From: Rhodococcus sp040643435
Lineage (GTDB): Bacteria; Actinomycetota; Actinomycetes; Mycobacteriales; Mycobacteriaceae
Direction of reading: 5' to 3'
DNA: 64,000 bases
Assembly (NCBI RefSeq): GCF_040643435.1
Contig: NZ_JBEYUH010000004.1
Location: 248,001 to 312,000 of the forward strand
The position numbers and the translations under genes are program-made. Under the pieces are notes generated by a model that worked only from the letters and a program-made list of their open reading frames with translations, was not told the origin of the DNA and searched no databases. Below are positions 25,709 through 34,227 of this stretch, piece after piece; the first letter of the stretch is position 1; the number at the start of each line of letters is the position of its first letter.

Positions 25709-25723
25709 GGTAACCGCGTTACC
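25709..25723. promoter_or_regulatory. TetR-type operator GGTAAC-CGC-GTTACC
   Basis: A perfect 6-3-6 palindrome lies between the ferredoxin start at 25638 and the divergent TetR start at 25772. Its size and position suit a TetR-family dimer controlling both directions. Confidence 0.65.
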
Positions 25724-25771
25724 TGCATCACGATAATGTTATTACCACTTGACGGCAAGGATGTTTTCAGA

Positions 25772-26356
25772 ATGGTTGGTATCGCTTCACCGGATGAGGC
25801 GGACGACTTGGGCGTCCGTCTCCTCGGGACCGTGGTCGGACTGCTCGAGGCGGGTGGCTATGACGCGGTCCAGTTGCGCGCAGTCGCACGTGGAGCACGT
25901 GTGTCGCTCTCGACGGTCTACAAGCGGTATGCCACACGCGAGGAACTCATCCTCGCTGCGATCGAACACTGGATGAAGGGAAACCACGCGGCGGTCGTCG
26001 AGCAGGCCCGCGATCCGGACGAAGCCCTGCACCCGGCGATGATGCGCGTCATCCGCGCCATCTTCGAGCCGTGGGAGAAGAATCCCCTCATGCTCATCGC
26101 CTACTTCCGGGTGAGGACTGCGCCCGGCTGGGAGGGCCTGCACATGCGGGGCTTCGATTCGGTGGTGCCCGCCGGCATGGCCGTACTGAAAGGTGTCGAC
26201 CCCGGTTTCGTCGACGAAATGAAGTCGATCCTCTCGAGCGTCGTCTTCGGCCTCGTCGGTCGATATCTCGAGGGTCAGATCGCGCTCACCGACATCATGC
26301 CGACCATCGATCGCGCGGTGTACTGGATGACCACCGGCTACGAGGCAACGCGATAG
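25772..26356 (+). CDS. TetR-family regulator of the P450/ferredoxin set
   Basis: This 194-aa protein has an N-terminal helix-turn-helix (about residues 15-55; YDAVQLRAVARGARVSLSTVYKRYATREELI) and a helical ligand-binding domain. It is divergent from the ferredoxin-P450-SDR genes with a perfect 15-bp palindrome between them, so it probably represses them and itself until an inducer binds. The start is moderately certain: an AAGGA lies 12 bases upstream of the ATG at 25772. Confidence 0.85.
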   Translation: MVGIASPDEADDLGVRLLGTVVGLLEAGGYDAVQLRAVARGARVSLSTVYKRYATREELILAAIEHWMKGNHAAVVEQARDPDEALHPAMMRVIRAIFEPWEKNPLMLIAYFRVRTAPGWEGLHMRGFDSVVPAGMAVLKGVDPGFVDEMKSILSSVVFGLVGRYLEGQIALTDIMPTIDRAVYWMTTGYEATR

Positions 26357-26371
26357 AACCCGATTCCCCGG

Positions 26372-26986
26372 TCATTCGACCTCGGCGACTCCGTAGTCCG
26401 GCCGCCCGGCCGGGCGGTACACGGTGATGACGATTCCGGACGACGTGATGCGCGATTCCACGAGATCCAACTTCGTGTCGGGACCGCCGCGGGCGAACAG
26501 ACGCAGACCCTGACCGACGATGACGGGGAACGTCATGAACCGGTACTCGTCCACCAGATCGTGCTCGTACAGTGTGTCGACGAGGCGGATGCTGCCGTGC
26601 ACCTGCAGTTCGCGGCCGGGTCGCTTCTTCAGTTCGGCGACGGCGGCGGGTACGTCCCCTTCGAGGACGGTCGTGTTGTTCCACTTCGGGTCGGTGAGTG
26701 TCGTGGAGGCGACGTGCTTCGGGAGGGTGTTGAGCGCGTTCGCGATCGGGTCGTCCGGATCGGTCGAGTTCGGCCACGACGCAGCGAAGATCTCGTAGGT
26801 GTTCCGGCCCAGCAGGAAGGCATCGACCTGAGAGAACGTCTCGTCGATGAACCGGCCGGTTTCTTCGTCGAGCAGAGGGACCACCCAGCCGCCGCGGGCG
26901 AAACCGTCGCTGCGGTCCTCCTCGGGTCCGCCAGGGCCTTGGGCCACACCGTCGGCCGATACGAACATTGTCACTGTGAGCTTCAT
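26372..26986 (-). CDS. Dihydrofolate reductase-family (RibD C-terminal-like) protein
   Basis: This 204-aa protein has the pattern of the RibD C-terminal/DHFR-like family: VTMFVSADGVAQGPGG at the start, DAFLLGRNTYEIFA, and VHGSIRLVDTLYEHDLVDEYR...PVIVGQGLRLF. Such proteins are usually NADPH-dependent reductases of unknown substrate. The ATG follows AGAGG at six bases. It converges on the TetR gene and appears unrelated to it. Confidence 0.85.
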   Translation of the reverse strand: MKLTVTMFVSADGVAQGPGGPEEDRSDGFARGGWVVPLLDEETGRFIDETFSQVDAFLLGRNTYEIFAASWPNSTDPDDPIANALNTLPKHVASTTLTDPKWNNTTVLEGDVPAAVAELKKRPGRELQVHGSIRLVDTLYEHDLVDEYRFMTFPVIVGQGLRLFARGGPDTKLDLVESRITSSGIVITVYRPAGRPDYGVAEVE

Positions 26987-27148
26987 CGTCGGCCTCTTTC
27001 GCAGGTTGTCGAGGAGTACAGACCTGGACGTCACAGAAAACTCATCGCTTGCGCGGCGGGGGTTCCAAGGGGTATCCCTGAACGCAGCGTCGCGTGTCGA
27101 TGGCGGGCTGCGTCAGGCATGGAGGCGCGGGACCTCGAGGAGTTCTCC

Positions 27149-27535
27149 TTGACCATCTCGTTCGATCACACCATCGTCGCTGCCGACGACAAGCAACATT
27201 CGGCCTATTTCCTCACGGCCCTGTTCGGTCTACCCGATCCTGTGCCGGCCGGGCACTTCCTCGCTGTGGAACTCGCGAACGGCGTCACCCTGGATTTCGC
27301 CGAGTTTCCGGCTGACGTGGAGTTTCCGCCGCAGCACTACGCCTTCCTGGTCTCCGAAGAGGACTTCGACGGCATCTACGCTCGCATCCTCGAGCAGAGA
27401 ATCGAACACTGGGCCGACCCCCGACAGTCCGCGCACGGAGTCAACCGGAACGACGGGGGTCGAGGAACCTATTTCCTCGACCCCGGCGGGCACTTCATGG
27501 AGATCCTCACGCGACCTTACGGATGGCGCCCCTGA
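27149..27535 (+). CDS. VOC superfamily protein
   Basis: This 128-aa VOC-fold protein starts ISFDHTIVAADDKQHSAYFL and ends TYFLDPGGHFMEILTRPYG, with a His at the start and a Glu near the end in the usual metal-ligand positions. It is probably a lyase- or dioxygenase-like homodimer; the substrate is unknown. I chose the TTG at 27149 because GAGGAG lies six bases upstream. An in-frame ATG at 27119 is the alternative and lacks a ribosome-binding site. Confidence 0.75.
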   Translation: MTISFDHTIVAADDKQHSAYFLTALFGLPDPVPAGHFLAVELANGVTLDFAEFPADVEFPPQHYAFLVSEEDFDGIYARILEQRIEHWADPRQSAHGVNRNDGGRGTYFLDPGGHFMEILTRPYGWRP

Positions 27536-27592
27536 ACCGCCTCGGCCGCAGGGCGTCGCCGTGCGCCGCACGGCATCGTCCCCCGAATCGGC

Positions 27593-28102
27593 TCAGCGCC
27601 GGTAGGCCGGCGCTTTCGCGGATCGCTCGGGTTCGAGCGTGCGGAGCAGTGGCATCGCCCGGTAGTGCACCACTTCGGACAGCACCATGACGCTCGTGGA
27701 GCGGGCCACGATCGAGGAGCGGTTCAGTTCGATGAGGGTCTGCTGCAGGCCGAGATGCGACTCTGCGCCGATTCGGCACAGGACGTCTCCGGCGCCGGTG
27801 GTAGCGAACGCTTCGAGGACGCCCGGGATGCGTTCCAGGACTTCTGTGACGTCCTCCAGTGCGCCCTGCACGATCTCCATCGTGACGAAGGCTTGTACTT
27901 CGAAACCGGCTGCAGCCAAGTTGATTCGAGGTTCATAGCCGGATATCACCCCGGTGTCCTCCAGGCGTCGCAGGCGGGCGGAGACAGTGGCGCGGGCGAC
28001 TTTCAGGCGTCGGGACAGTTCGAGTGCGCCGACCTTCGGGTCGGCGTGGAGGGCTTCGAGGAGAGCGAAATCCAATTCGTCCAGCTGTACGGGCTCACGC
28101 AT
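27593..28102 (-). CDS. Lrp/AsnC-family regulator, divergent from hppD
   Basis: This 169-aa protein has an N-terminal winged helix (LDELDFALLEALHADPKVGALELSRRLKVARATVSARLRRLEDTGVI) and a C-terminal RAM domain for binding amino acids. It is divergent from the 4-hydroxyphenylpyruvate dioxygenase gene with a 186-base gap, suggesting it senses tyrosine, phenylalanine or a related compound and controls hppD. The gap is AT-rich near 28135-28155 (ATTGTATAGATAAG), a likely site for an Lrp protein. Confidence 0.85.
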   Translation of the reverse strand: MREPVQLDELDFALLEALHADPKVGALELSRRLKVARATVSARLRRLEDTGVISGYEPRINLAAAGFEVQAFVTMEIVQGALEDVTEVLERIPGVLEAFATTGAGDVLCRIGAESHLGLQQTLIELNRSSIVARSTSVMVLSEVVHYRAMPLLRTLEPERSAKAPAYRR

Positions 28103-28288
28103 CGTGGTTCCTTCCCATCGGTGCCCGAAAACTAGCCTGATTGTATAGATAAGCGTGAGAATTCCGGCAAATTCGAGGCAGTCGGATCAGTTGCCCGAGG
28201 CGACCTTGCGTCGCGCCGATCGGTGGGTTTCTCCTGGTGACACACGACACAACGATTGTGCCGCGGTGTGCGGCAGGAGGTTGCAGCG

Positions 28289-29494
28289 ATGACTCTGGAA
28301 TACACCCTGACCGACAGCGAGCGCCTCGCCCAGCTCGGCGCCGAGGAACTCCGACGGCTCGTCGGTCTCGTGGAGTACGACAGCGAGCGGGATCCGTTCC
28401 CGGTCAGCGGTTGGGATGCCGTGGTCTGGGTGGTCGGCAATGCCACGCAGACAGCGCACTACTTCCAGTCGGCCTACGGCATGGAACTGATCGCCTATTC
28501 CGGTCCCACCACCGGAAACCGCGACCATCACGCCTACGTACTGCGCAGCGGCGCTGTGCGATTCGTGGTCAAGGGTGCGGTGGATCCCGGCAGTCCGCTG
28601 ATCGAGCACCATCGGCGTCACGGCGACGGGGTCGTCGACATCGCACTGCAGGTTCCGGACGTCGACAAGTGCATCGAGCACGCCCGGAAGCAGGGTGCCA
28701 CGATCCTCGAAGAGCCGTACGAAATGAGCGATGAGAACGGAACCGTGCGTCTCGCTGCCATCGCGACCTACGGCGACACACGGCACACGCTCGTCGACCG
28801 GTCGCGATACGACGGTCCGTACCTTCCCGGCTACGTCGAGCGCACGTCGACCTACTGGAAGCGGGACGGCGCGCCCGAGCGGATCTTCCAGGCTCTCGAT
28901 CATGTCGTCGGCAACGTCGAACTCGGGCACATGGACGAATGGGTCGATTTCTACAACCGTGTCATGGGTTTCACGAACATGGCGGAGTTCATCGGCGACG
29001 ACATCGCCACCGACTATTCGGCTCTCATGAGCAAGGTGGTGTGCAACGGTAATCATCGGGTGAAGTTTCCACTCAACGAGCCGGCGATCGCGAAGAAGCG
29101 TTCGCAGATCGACGAGTACCTCGATTTCTACCGGGGGCCCGGTGCACAACATCTGGCGTTGGCGACCAACGACATTCTCACTGCGGTGGACCGCCTCCGC
29201 GAGGAGGGTGTGGAGTTCCTCGCGACTCCCGACGCGTACTACGACGATCCGGAGTTGCGAGCCCGGATCGGCGAGGTGCGCGTCCCCATCGAGGAGTTGA
29301 AGAAGCGCGGGATTCTCGTCGACCGCGACGAGGACGGCTACCTCCTGCAGATCTTCACGAAGCCTGTCGGTGACCGGCCGACGGTGTTCTTCGAACTGAT
29401 CGAACGGCACGGCTCGCTCGGTTTCGGCAAGGGGAACTTCAAGGCGCTGTTCGAAGCGATCGAACGGGAGCAGGCCGCGCGCGGCAACTTCTGA
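28289..29494 (+). CDS. hppD: 4-Hydroxyphenylpyruvate dioxygenase
   Basis: This enzyme converts 4-hydroxyphenylpyruvate to homogentisate in tyrosine breakdown. The 401-aa protein has the two VOC modules of the family; the C-terminal one supplies the iron ligands (His in ALDHVVGNV, His in GAQHLALAT, Glu in VFFELIER). The product-shaping region GFGKGNFKALFEAIEREQ ends the protein as usual. The ATG at 28289 follows AGGAGG at eight bases. The next pathway genes, hmgA and fahA, are 22 kb away at 50.6-53.9 kb, so the pathway is split here. Confidence 0.95.
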   Translation: MTLEYTLTDSERLAQLGAEELRRLVGLVEYDSERDPFPVSGWDAVVWVVGNATQTAHYFQSAYGMELIAYSGPTTGNRDHHAYVLRSGAVRFVVKGAVDPGSPLIEHHRRHGDGVVDIALQVPDVDKCIEHARKQGATILEEPYEMSDENGTVRLAAIATYGDTRHTLVDRSRYDGPYLPGYVERTSTYWKRDGAPERIFQALDHVVGNVELGHMDEWVDFYNRVMGFTNMAEFIGDDIATDYSALMSKVVCNGNHRVKFPLNEPAIAKKRSQIDEYLDFYRGPGAQHLALATNDILTAVDRLREEGVEFLATPDAYYDDPELRARIGEVRVPIEELKKRGILVDRDEDGYLLQIFTKPVGDRPTVFFELIERHGSLGFGKGNFKALFEAIEREQAARGNF

Positions 29495-29501
29495 ACTCGA
29501 T

Positions 29502-29942
29502 TCAGACCAGTTGCCCGAGTCGTGTCCGCAGGGCGTGCTCGGTCTGGCGGATCGCCGTGCCGACAACGGGTTCGATGAGCATCCCCAGGGTGCGGCCGGC
29601 GATCCCGCCCGGGAGGTGGTAGCCGAAGTCGACGTCGAGTCTCGTCGCGTGTCCGAGGTCGGTGAAGGCCCACGACGAGGCCGCGCGGAAACCGGCGACC
29701 GATTCGAGGACGATCGTGCGGTCGCGTTCCCACTCGACGATCTCGACACGCGAATCGAGATCCTTGGGGCCGATCCGCATGGTCGCGTCGTAGACGGCGC
29801 CGAGACCGGCGAGCCGGTCGCTGACGGGCTGGAATCGATCCACCCCGAACATCCAATCGGGGACGTTCCGGTAGTCGTCGACGTACGCGAACGCGCGGTG
29901 GATCGGGACTTCCGCGACTGCGGTGTGGCGGACGTGAATCAT
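29502..29942 (-). CDS. SRPBCC-fold protein
   Basis: This 146-aa protein has the START/Bet v1 pattern of polyketide cyclase-like proteins: VRHTAVAEVPIHRAFAYVDD, a hydrophobic-cavity beta sheet and a long C-terminal helix (AIRQTEHALRTRLGQL). It may bind a hydrophobic ligand. It is divergent from the NDMA-dependent alcohol dehydrogenase and ends close to hppD, which runs toward it. Confidence 0.78.
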   Translation of the reverse strand: MIHVRHTAVAEVPIHRAFAYVDDYRNVPDWMFGVDRFQPVSDRLAGLGAVYDATMRIGPKDLDSRVEIVEWERDRTIVLESVAGFRAASSWAFTDLGHATRLDVDFGYHLPGGIAGRTLGMLIEPVVGTAIRQTEHALRTRLGQLV

Positions 29943-29970
29943 GGTCCGAACCCTTCACGAGGAGTTGTAT

Positions 29971-29992
29971 GTTACCGAAGGTATCGGTTAAC
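29971..29992. promoter_or_regulatory. Inverted repeat GTTACCGA-N5-TCGGTTAAC
   Basis: Arms GTTACCGA and TCGGTTAAC pair with one extra base, separated by five bases. The site lies between the SRPBCC gene and the alcohol dehydrogenase gene. It shares the ACCGA...TCGGT core of the palindrome at 31954, so the TetR protein at 31272 might act here too; that is a guess. Confidence 0.35.
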
Positions 29993-30096
29993 GGCCGGAT
30001 TCGGAAGAGATTTCCGAATCGGGGCACCGGCCTCCTCGACCGGTGTTTCAATGCGGTGATGTACGTCACATTACACGCTCGGTTCAGGAGGCTCGT

Positions 30097-31224
30097 GTGA
30101 AGACGAAAGCGGCAGTCGTCAAGGGGATCGACCAGCCCTGGGAGATCGAGGAGATCGAGCTCGGTGATCCCGTCGCGGGTGAGGTGCAGATCCGCCTTGC
30201 CGCGTCGGGCCTGTGTCACTCGGACGAGCATCTGCGTTCGGGAGCGACGCCATTGCCGTCCTTCCCGGTTCTCGGTGGTCACGAAGGTGCGGGCGTGGTC
30301 ACTAAGGTGGGTCCCGGAGTGTCGACCGTGGAGGAGGGCGACCACGTCGTCCTCGCGTTCATCCCGGCCTGTGGTCGCTGCCGGTCCTGCGCGAAGGGTC
30401 TGCAGAATATCTGCGACGAGGGTGCCGGGTTGCTCACCGGCCAGGCGATCTCCGACAAGACCTACCGTGCGACGCTGAACGGTGAGCCGGTACTGCAGAT
30501 GTGCCTCCTCGGCACCTTCGCGCCGTACGTCACGGTGAACGAGGCGTCGGTCATCAAGATCGAGAAGGACATCCCCCTCGAGAAGGCCGCCCTGCTGGGA
30601 TGCGGCGTCGCGACGGGCTGGGGCTCTGCCACCGAGATCGGCGGCACCAAGCTCGGCGACACCGTGGTGGTCATCGGTATCGGCGGTGTCGGTATCAATT
30701 CGGTGCAGGGTGCGGCACATGCCGGTGCGCGGTTCGTCGTGGCGATCGACCCGGTCGAGTTCAAGCGGCAGAAGGCCAAGGAGTTCGGCGCGACACACGC
30801 CTTCGCGTCGATCGAAGAGGCTGCTCCGGTGATCGGTGAGATCTCCTGGGGCAGGATGGCCGACGTCACCGTCATCACCGTAGGGGAGATCACGGGCGAC
30901 ATCATCGGACCCGCGCTCGGCCTCACGGCCAAGGGCGGGCAGGTCGTCGTCGTGGGTATGGGCCACGCGACCGATTCCCAGGTCACGCTGAGCCTGTTCG
31001 AGCTGACTCTGCTCCAGAAACGCTTGCAGGGGGCCATCTTCGGTGGCACCGGGCCGCGTTCGCAGATTCCGAAACTGCTCGACCTGTACCGGAACGGCCA
31101 GTTGGACCTCGACAACCTCGTCACCAAGACCTACAAGCTCGAGGACATCAACGAGGGCTATGCCGACATGCACGCGGGCAGGAACCTTCGTGGTCTCGTC
31201 CTCTACGGCGAGGACGATTACTGA
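30097..31224 (+). CDS. NDMA-dependent (mycofactocin-type) zinc alcohol dehydrogenase
   Basis: This 375-aa medium-chain dehydrogenase resembles the Rxyl_3153/NDMA-dependent family, whose tightly held NADH is re-oxidised by mycofactocin in the cell or by NDMA in the test tube. Catalytic-zinc ligands are visible in GLCHSDE and GGHEGAG, structural-zinc cysteines in CGRCRSCAKGLQNIC, and the cofactor motif GIGGVGINS. The GTG at 30097 follows AGGAGG at five bases. Its substrate is unknown; its neighbours suggest an alcohol arising from lipid or hydrocarbon breakdown. Confidence 0.9.
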   Translation: MKTKAAVVKGIDQPWEIEEIELGDPVAGEVQIRLAASGLCHSDEHLRSGATPLPSFPVLGGHEGAGVVTKVGPGVSTVEEGDHVVLAFIPACGRCRSCAKGLQNICDEGAGLLTGQAISDKTYRATLNGEPVLQMCLLGTFAPYVTVNEASVIKIEKDIPLEKAALLGCGVATGWGSATEIGGTKLGDTVVVIGIGGVGINSVQGAAHAGARFVVAIDPVEFKRQKAKEFGATHAFASIEEAAPVIGEISWGRMADVTVITVGEITGDIIGPALGLTAKGGQVVVVGMGHATDSQVTLSLFELTLLQKRLQGAIFGGTGPRSQIPKLLDLYRNGQLDLDNLVTKTYKLEDINEGYADMHAGRNLRGLVLYGEDDY

Positions 31225-31271
31225 TGCTTCGGTAGCCGACGTCGCCGGAGCCGTCCCTTACGGTGTTGACC

Positions 31272-31898
31272 ATGGACACGCGTGAGGATTCGGGTTCCGG
31301 CGACGCCGGCTCTTGGCGACACTACGGGCAGAGCGACCTGCCCCGGCCCCTCAATGCTGCGCTCGAGGCGTTCGCCGAGCGCGGTTACGACGGCACGTCC
31401 ATCCGGGAGATCGCGTCGCGAGCCGGCCTGTCGGTGCCCGGCCTGTACCACCACTATCCGTCCAAGCAAGCCCTGCTGGTCTCGCTCACCACCACCGTGC
31501 TCCAGGACCTTCTCGATCGCAGCCGGCAGGCGATCTCCGAAGCCGGACCTTCTCCGTCCGAACGGTTCGACGCGGTCGTCGAGTCGCTCCTGCGATTCCA
31601 CATGTTCCGTCGCGACCAGGCATTCGTGGCGTCGACCGAGATGCGCAGCATGGAACCCGAGGCCCGCCGTGCCTTCGTCGCACTGCGCGACGAGCAGCAA
31701 CGCATGATCGACGAGATCGTCGATGACGGCGTCGCCGACGGCACCTTCGGAACTCCCTTCCCCAAAGATGCGAGTCGCGCCGTGACGACGATGTGTGTCG
31801 CGGTGGCGAGCTGGTATCGGCCGGACGGCTCTCTGTCGCCCGACGAGATCGTGCGCCGGTACCTGCTGGTCGCGCGGAATGCGGTCGGAGCGCCGTAG
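31272..31898 (+). CDS. TetR-family regulator before the acyl-CoA dehydrogenase operon
   Basis: This 208-aa protein has a TetR helix-turn-helix (about residues 25-70; AFAERGYDGTSIREIASRAGLSVPGLYHHYPSKQALL) and a long C-terminal domain of the type seen in regulators of acyl-CoA genes. It lies 92 bases before the next operon on the same strand, and the gap holds a perfect 22-bp palindrome, its likely operator. No strong ribosome-binding site precedes the ATG at 31272; a GTG three codons upstream is possible. Confidence 0.85.
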   Translation: MDTREDSGSGDAGSWRHYGQSDLPRPLNAALEAFAERGYDGTSIREIASRAGLSVPGLYHHYPSKQALLVSLTTTVLQDLLDRSRQAISEAGPSPSERFDAVVESLLRFHMFRRDQAFVASTEMRSMEPEARRAFVALRDEQQRMIDEIVDDGVADGTFGTPFPKDASRAVTTMCVAVASWYRPDGSLSPDEIVRRYLLVARNAVGAP

Positions 31899-31953
31899 CC
31901 GGGCCGCCTTCGCGGGCTTGACCACTCAGCAGTGATATGTCACCGTGAATCTG

Positions 31954-31975
31954 ACCGACCGATCGATCGGTCGGT
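31954..31975. promoter_or_regulatory. Perfect 22-bp palindrome, arm ACCGACCGATC
   Basis: The arm ACCGACCGATC is followed directly by its reverse complement. It ends 15 bases before the acyl-CoA dehydrogenase start, overlapping the expected transcription start or ribosome-loading zone. The TetR gene immediately upstream is the probable binder. Confidence 0.8.
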
Positions 31976-31990
31976 ATGGAAGGAGTCAGC

Positions 31991-33202
31991 ATGGCGGTCG
32001 ATCTGTCCTACTCGGACCACGTCCAGGACCTCATTGCACGGACCGAGCAGTTCGTCCGCGACGAGGTCCTTCCCGTCGAAGACGCGCACGGCGGCGACAT
32101 CACCGCAGCCGGTGGCGACGCGATCCGGTCGGAATTGCAGAAGGCTGCCAAGTCCGCCGGTGTCTTCGCTCCGCACGCGCCCGTCGAGTTCGGCGGTCAC
32201 GGTCTGAACATGTCCGACCGCGCACCTGTCTTCGAAGCCGCCGGGTACTCGCTCTTCGGCCCCACCGCGCTCAACATCGCGGCCCCGGACGAGGGCAACG
32301 TGCACATGCTCGCGCACATCGCGAGCGCTGAGCAGAAGCACCAGTTCCTGGCGCCGCTCGCTGCCGGCGACATGCGTTCGGCCTTCGCGATGACCGAGCC
32401 CGCGCCGGGTGCCGGCGCCGATCCCAACGCTCTCAACACCCGCGCGGAGAAGGTCTCGGGAGGCTGGAAGATCAACGGCCGCAAGCACTTCATCACCGGT
32501 GCCGACGGGGCGGGTTTCTTCATCATCATGGCCCGTACGTCGGGTGAGCCGGGACAGCGCGGCGGCGCCACCATGTTTCTCGCTCCTGCGGACACCGATG
32601 GGCTGAAGGTCGGACGCCACATCAACACCCTCGACCGCTCGATGATCGGCGGTCACTGCGAGGTCGACTTCGAAGACGTCTTCGTCCCCGACTCCGCTGT
32701 TCTCGGCGAGGTCGACCAGGGCTTCGCTTACGCGCAGGTGCGTCTCGGCCCGGCCCGCATGACACACGTGATGCGCTGGCTCGGTGCCGCACGCCGCGGG
32801 CACGACACCGCCGTCCGCTATGTCGCGGAGCGTGAGGGATTCGGTTCCCGGCTGGGCGATCTCGGCATGATCCAGAAGATGATCGCCGACAACGAGATCG
32901 ACATCGCGGCGACCCGGGCACTGCTCGTGCAGGCGTGCTGGGAACTCGATCAGGGATCGCACGCCTCGAACGCCACGTCGATCGCGAAGACCTTCGCCGC
33001 CGAGGCGATCTTCCGCATCGTCGACCGTTCCGCTCAGATGTGTGGCGGTCTCGGCGTCTCCGAGGATCTCCCGATCGCGCGTCTCACCCGCGAGGTCCGG
33101 CCGTTCCGTGTGTACGACGGTCCGTCCGAGGTGCACCGCTGGGCAATCGCCAAACGCGCTGTCGGGGCTGTGCGCAGAGCTGCCCGTGAGGCTGCACAGT
33201 GA
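31991..33202 (+). CDS. Acyl-CoA dehydrogenase family protein (operon with kinase-like protein and SDR)
   Basis: This 403-aa flavoprotein has the family blocks FAMTEPAPGAGADPNAL, GWKINGRKHFITGADGAGF, RLGPARMTHVMRWLGAA and QMCGGLGVSEDLPIARLTREVRPFRVYDGPSEVHR. It resembles ACAD10/11-type dehydrogenases, which are often paired with a phosphotransferase-fold protein, as here. It should oxidise an acyl-CoA, possibly a hydroxyacyl-CoA in concert with the kinase-like partner. It overlaps the next gene by GTGA. The start follows AAGGAG. Confidence 0.9.
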   Translation: MAVDLSYSDHVQDLIARTEQFVRDEVLPVEDAHGGDITAAGGDAIRSELQKAAKSAGVFAPHAPVEFGGHGLNMSDRAPVFEAAGYSLFGPTALNIAAPDEGNVHMLAHIASAEQKHQFLAPLAAGDMRSAFAMTEPAPGAGADPNALNTRAEKVSGGWKINGRKHFITGADGAGFFIIMARTSGEPGQRGGATMFLAPADTDGLKVGRHINTLDRSMIGGHCEVDFEDVFVPDSAVLGEVDQGFAYAQVRLGPARMTHVMRWLGAARRGHDTAVRYVAEREGFGSRLGDLGMIQKMIADNEIDIAATRALLVQACWELDQGSHASNATSIAKTFAAEAIFRIVDRSAQMCGGLGVSEDLPIARLTREVRPFRVYDGPSEVHRWAIAKRAVGAVRRAAREAAQ

Positions 33203-34227
33203 CCGCGATACACGAAGGGCTCGACCTTGCTGCGCTCCAGCGCTTCCTGACCGATTCCGGCATCGCCGTCCGCGGTGAGTTGCGCGCCGAGTTGATCTCG
33301 GGGGGCAAGTCCAACCTCACCTACGGCATTCTCGACGAGGTTTCGCACTGGGTGTTGCGTCGCCCGCCGACCGCGGGCCTGACGCCTTCGGCGCACGATG
33401 TCGCCCGCGAGTTCCGGATCACCTCGGCGCTGAAGGGCAGCGGGGTGCCGGTCGCTCCGACCGTCGTCCAGTGCGAGGACGATTCGGTGATGGGTGCGCC
33501 GTTCACACTGGTCGAGTACGTCGAAGGGCGTGTGGTGCGCAGCAAGGACGACCTCGATGCGCTCGCCGACGACGAGATCGACCGCTGTATCGGCGAACTC
33601 GTACGAATCCTCGCCGACCTGCACAACGTCGATTTCGAAGCGGTCGGCCTCGGAGGGCTCGGCCGACCCGACGGCTACGTCACCCGGCAGGTGAGGTTGT
33701 GGGCGAGTCAGTGGAGTCGCGTCAAGACACGTGAGCTGCCCGATCTCGAGCGATTGCATGCTGCGCTCGCCGATTCGATCCCGGATTCGCCCGCTCCGGC
33801 GATCGTCCACGGCGACTACCGCATCGACAACACCATCCTGGACACGAGCGATACGGGGCGTGTCGTCGCCGTCGTCGACTGGGAACTCTCCACGCTGGGT
33901 GACCCACTCACCGACCTCGCGATGATGTGCGTCTACCGGCATCCGGCACTCGACGACATCCTCGGCTTCCCGGCCGCATGGACGAGTGAACGACTGCCGT
34001 CGAACGACGATCTGGTGCAGCGGTATGCCGCAGCGTCGGACCGCGATATCGCCAACTGGAACTTCTACATGGGCTTGGCCTATCTGAAACTCGCCGTCAT
34101 CGCCGAGGGCATCAACCACCGGTGGCGCGCCGGCGCGACCATCGGAGACGGTTTCGATCGTGCCGGTGAGGCGGTGCCGGCCCTGGTGTCGGCAGGGCTC
34201 GCAGCACTGAAGGGAACACACACGTGA
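33199..34227 (+). CDS. Phosphotransferase (APH-fold, ACAD10/11-type) protein
   Basis: This 342-aa aminoglycoside phosphotransferase-fold protein has the catalytic loop HGDYRIDN and the metal-binding DWE (VVDWELSTLGDPLTDLAM). In ACAD10/11 proteins this fold is fused to an acyl-CoA dehydrogenase and phosphorylates 4-hydroxyacyl-CoAs; here the two are separate neighbouring genes with overlapping ends, supporting the same coupled role. Antibiotic resistance is unlikely. The GTG start overlaps the upstream stop, and its own stop overlaps the SDR start. Confidence 0.88.
   Translation: MTAIHEGLDLAALQRFLTDSGIAVRGELRAELISGGKSNLTYGILDEVSHWVLRRPPTAGLTPSAHDVAREFRITSALKGSGVPVAPTVVQCEDDSVMGAPFTLVEYVEGRVVRSKDDLDALADDEIDRCIGELVRILADLHNVDFEAVGLGGLGRPDGYVTRQVRLWASQWSRVKTRELPDLERLHAALADSIPDSPAPAIVHGDYRIDNTILDTSDTGRVVAVVDWELSTLGDPLTDLAMMCVYRHPALDDILGFPAAWTSERLPSNDDLVQRYAAASDRDIANWNFYMGLAYLKLAVIAEGINHRWRAGATIGDGFDRAGEAVPALVSAGLAALKGTHT

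Noticed and set aside
28187..31173. Two long antisense frames over hppD and the alcohol dehydrogenase gene
   Set aside because: Both are shadows of well-identified plus-strand enzymes and carry no family features.
33199..34227. Aminoglycoside resistance gene
   Set aside because: The phosphotransferase fold is real, but the coupling to an acyl-CoA dehydrogenase and SDR points to the ACAD10/11-type metabolic role.
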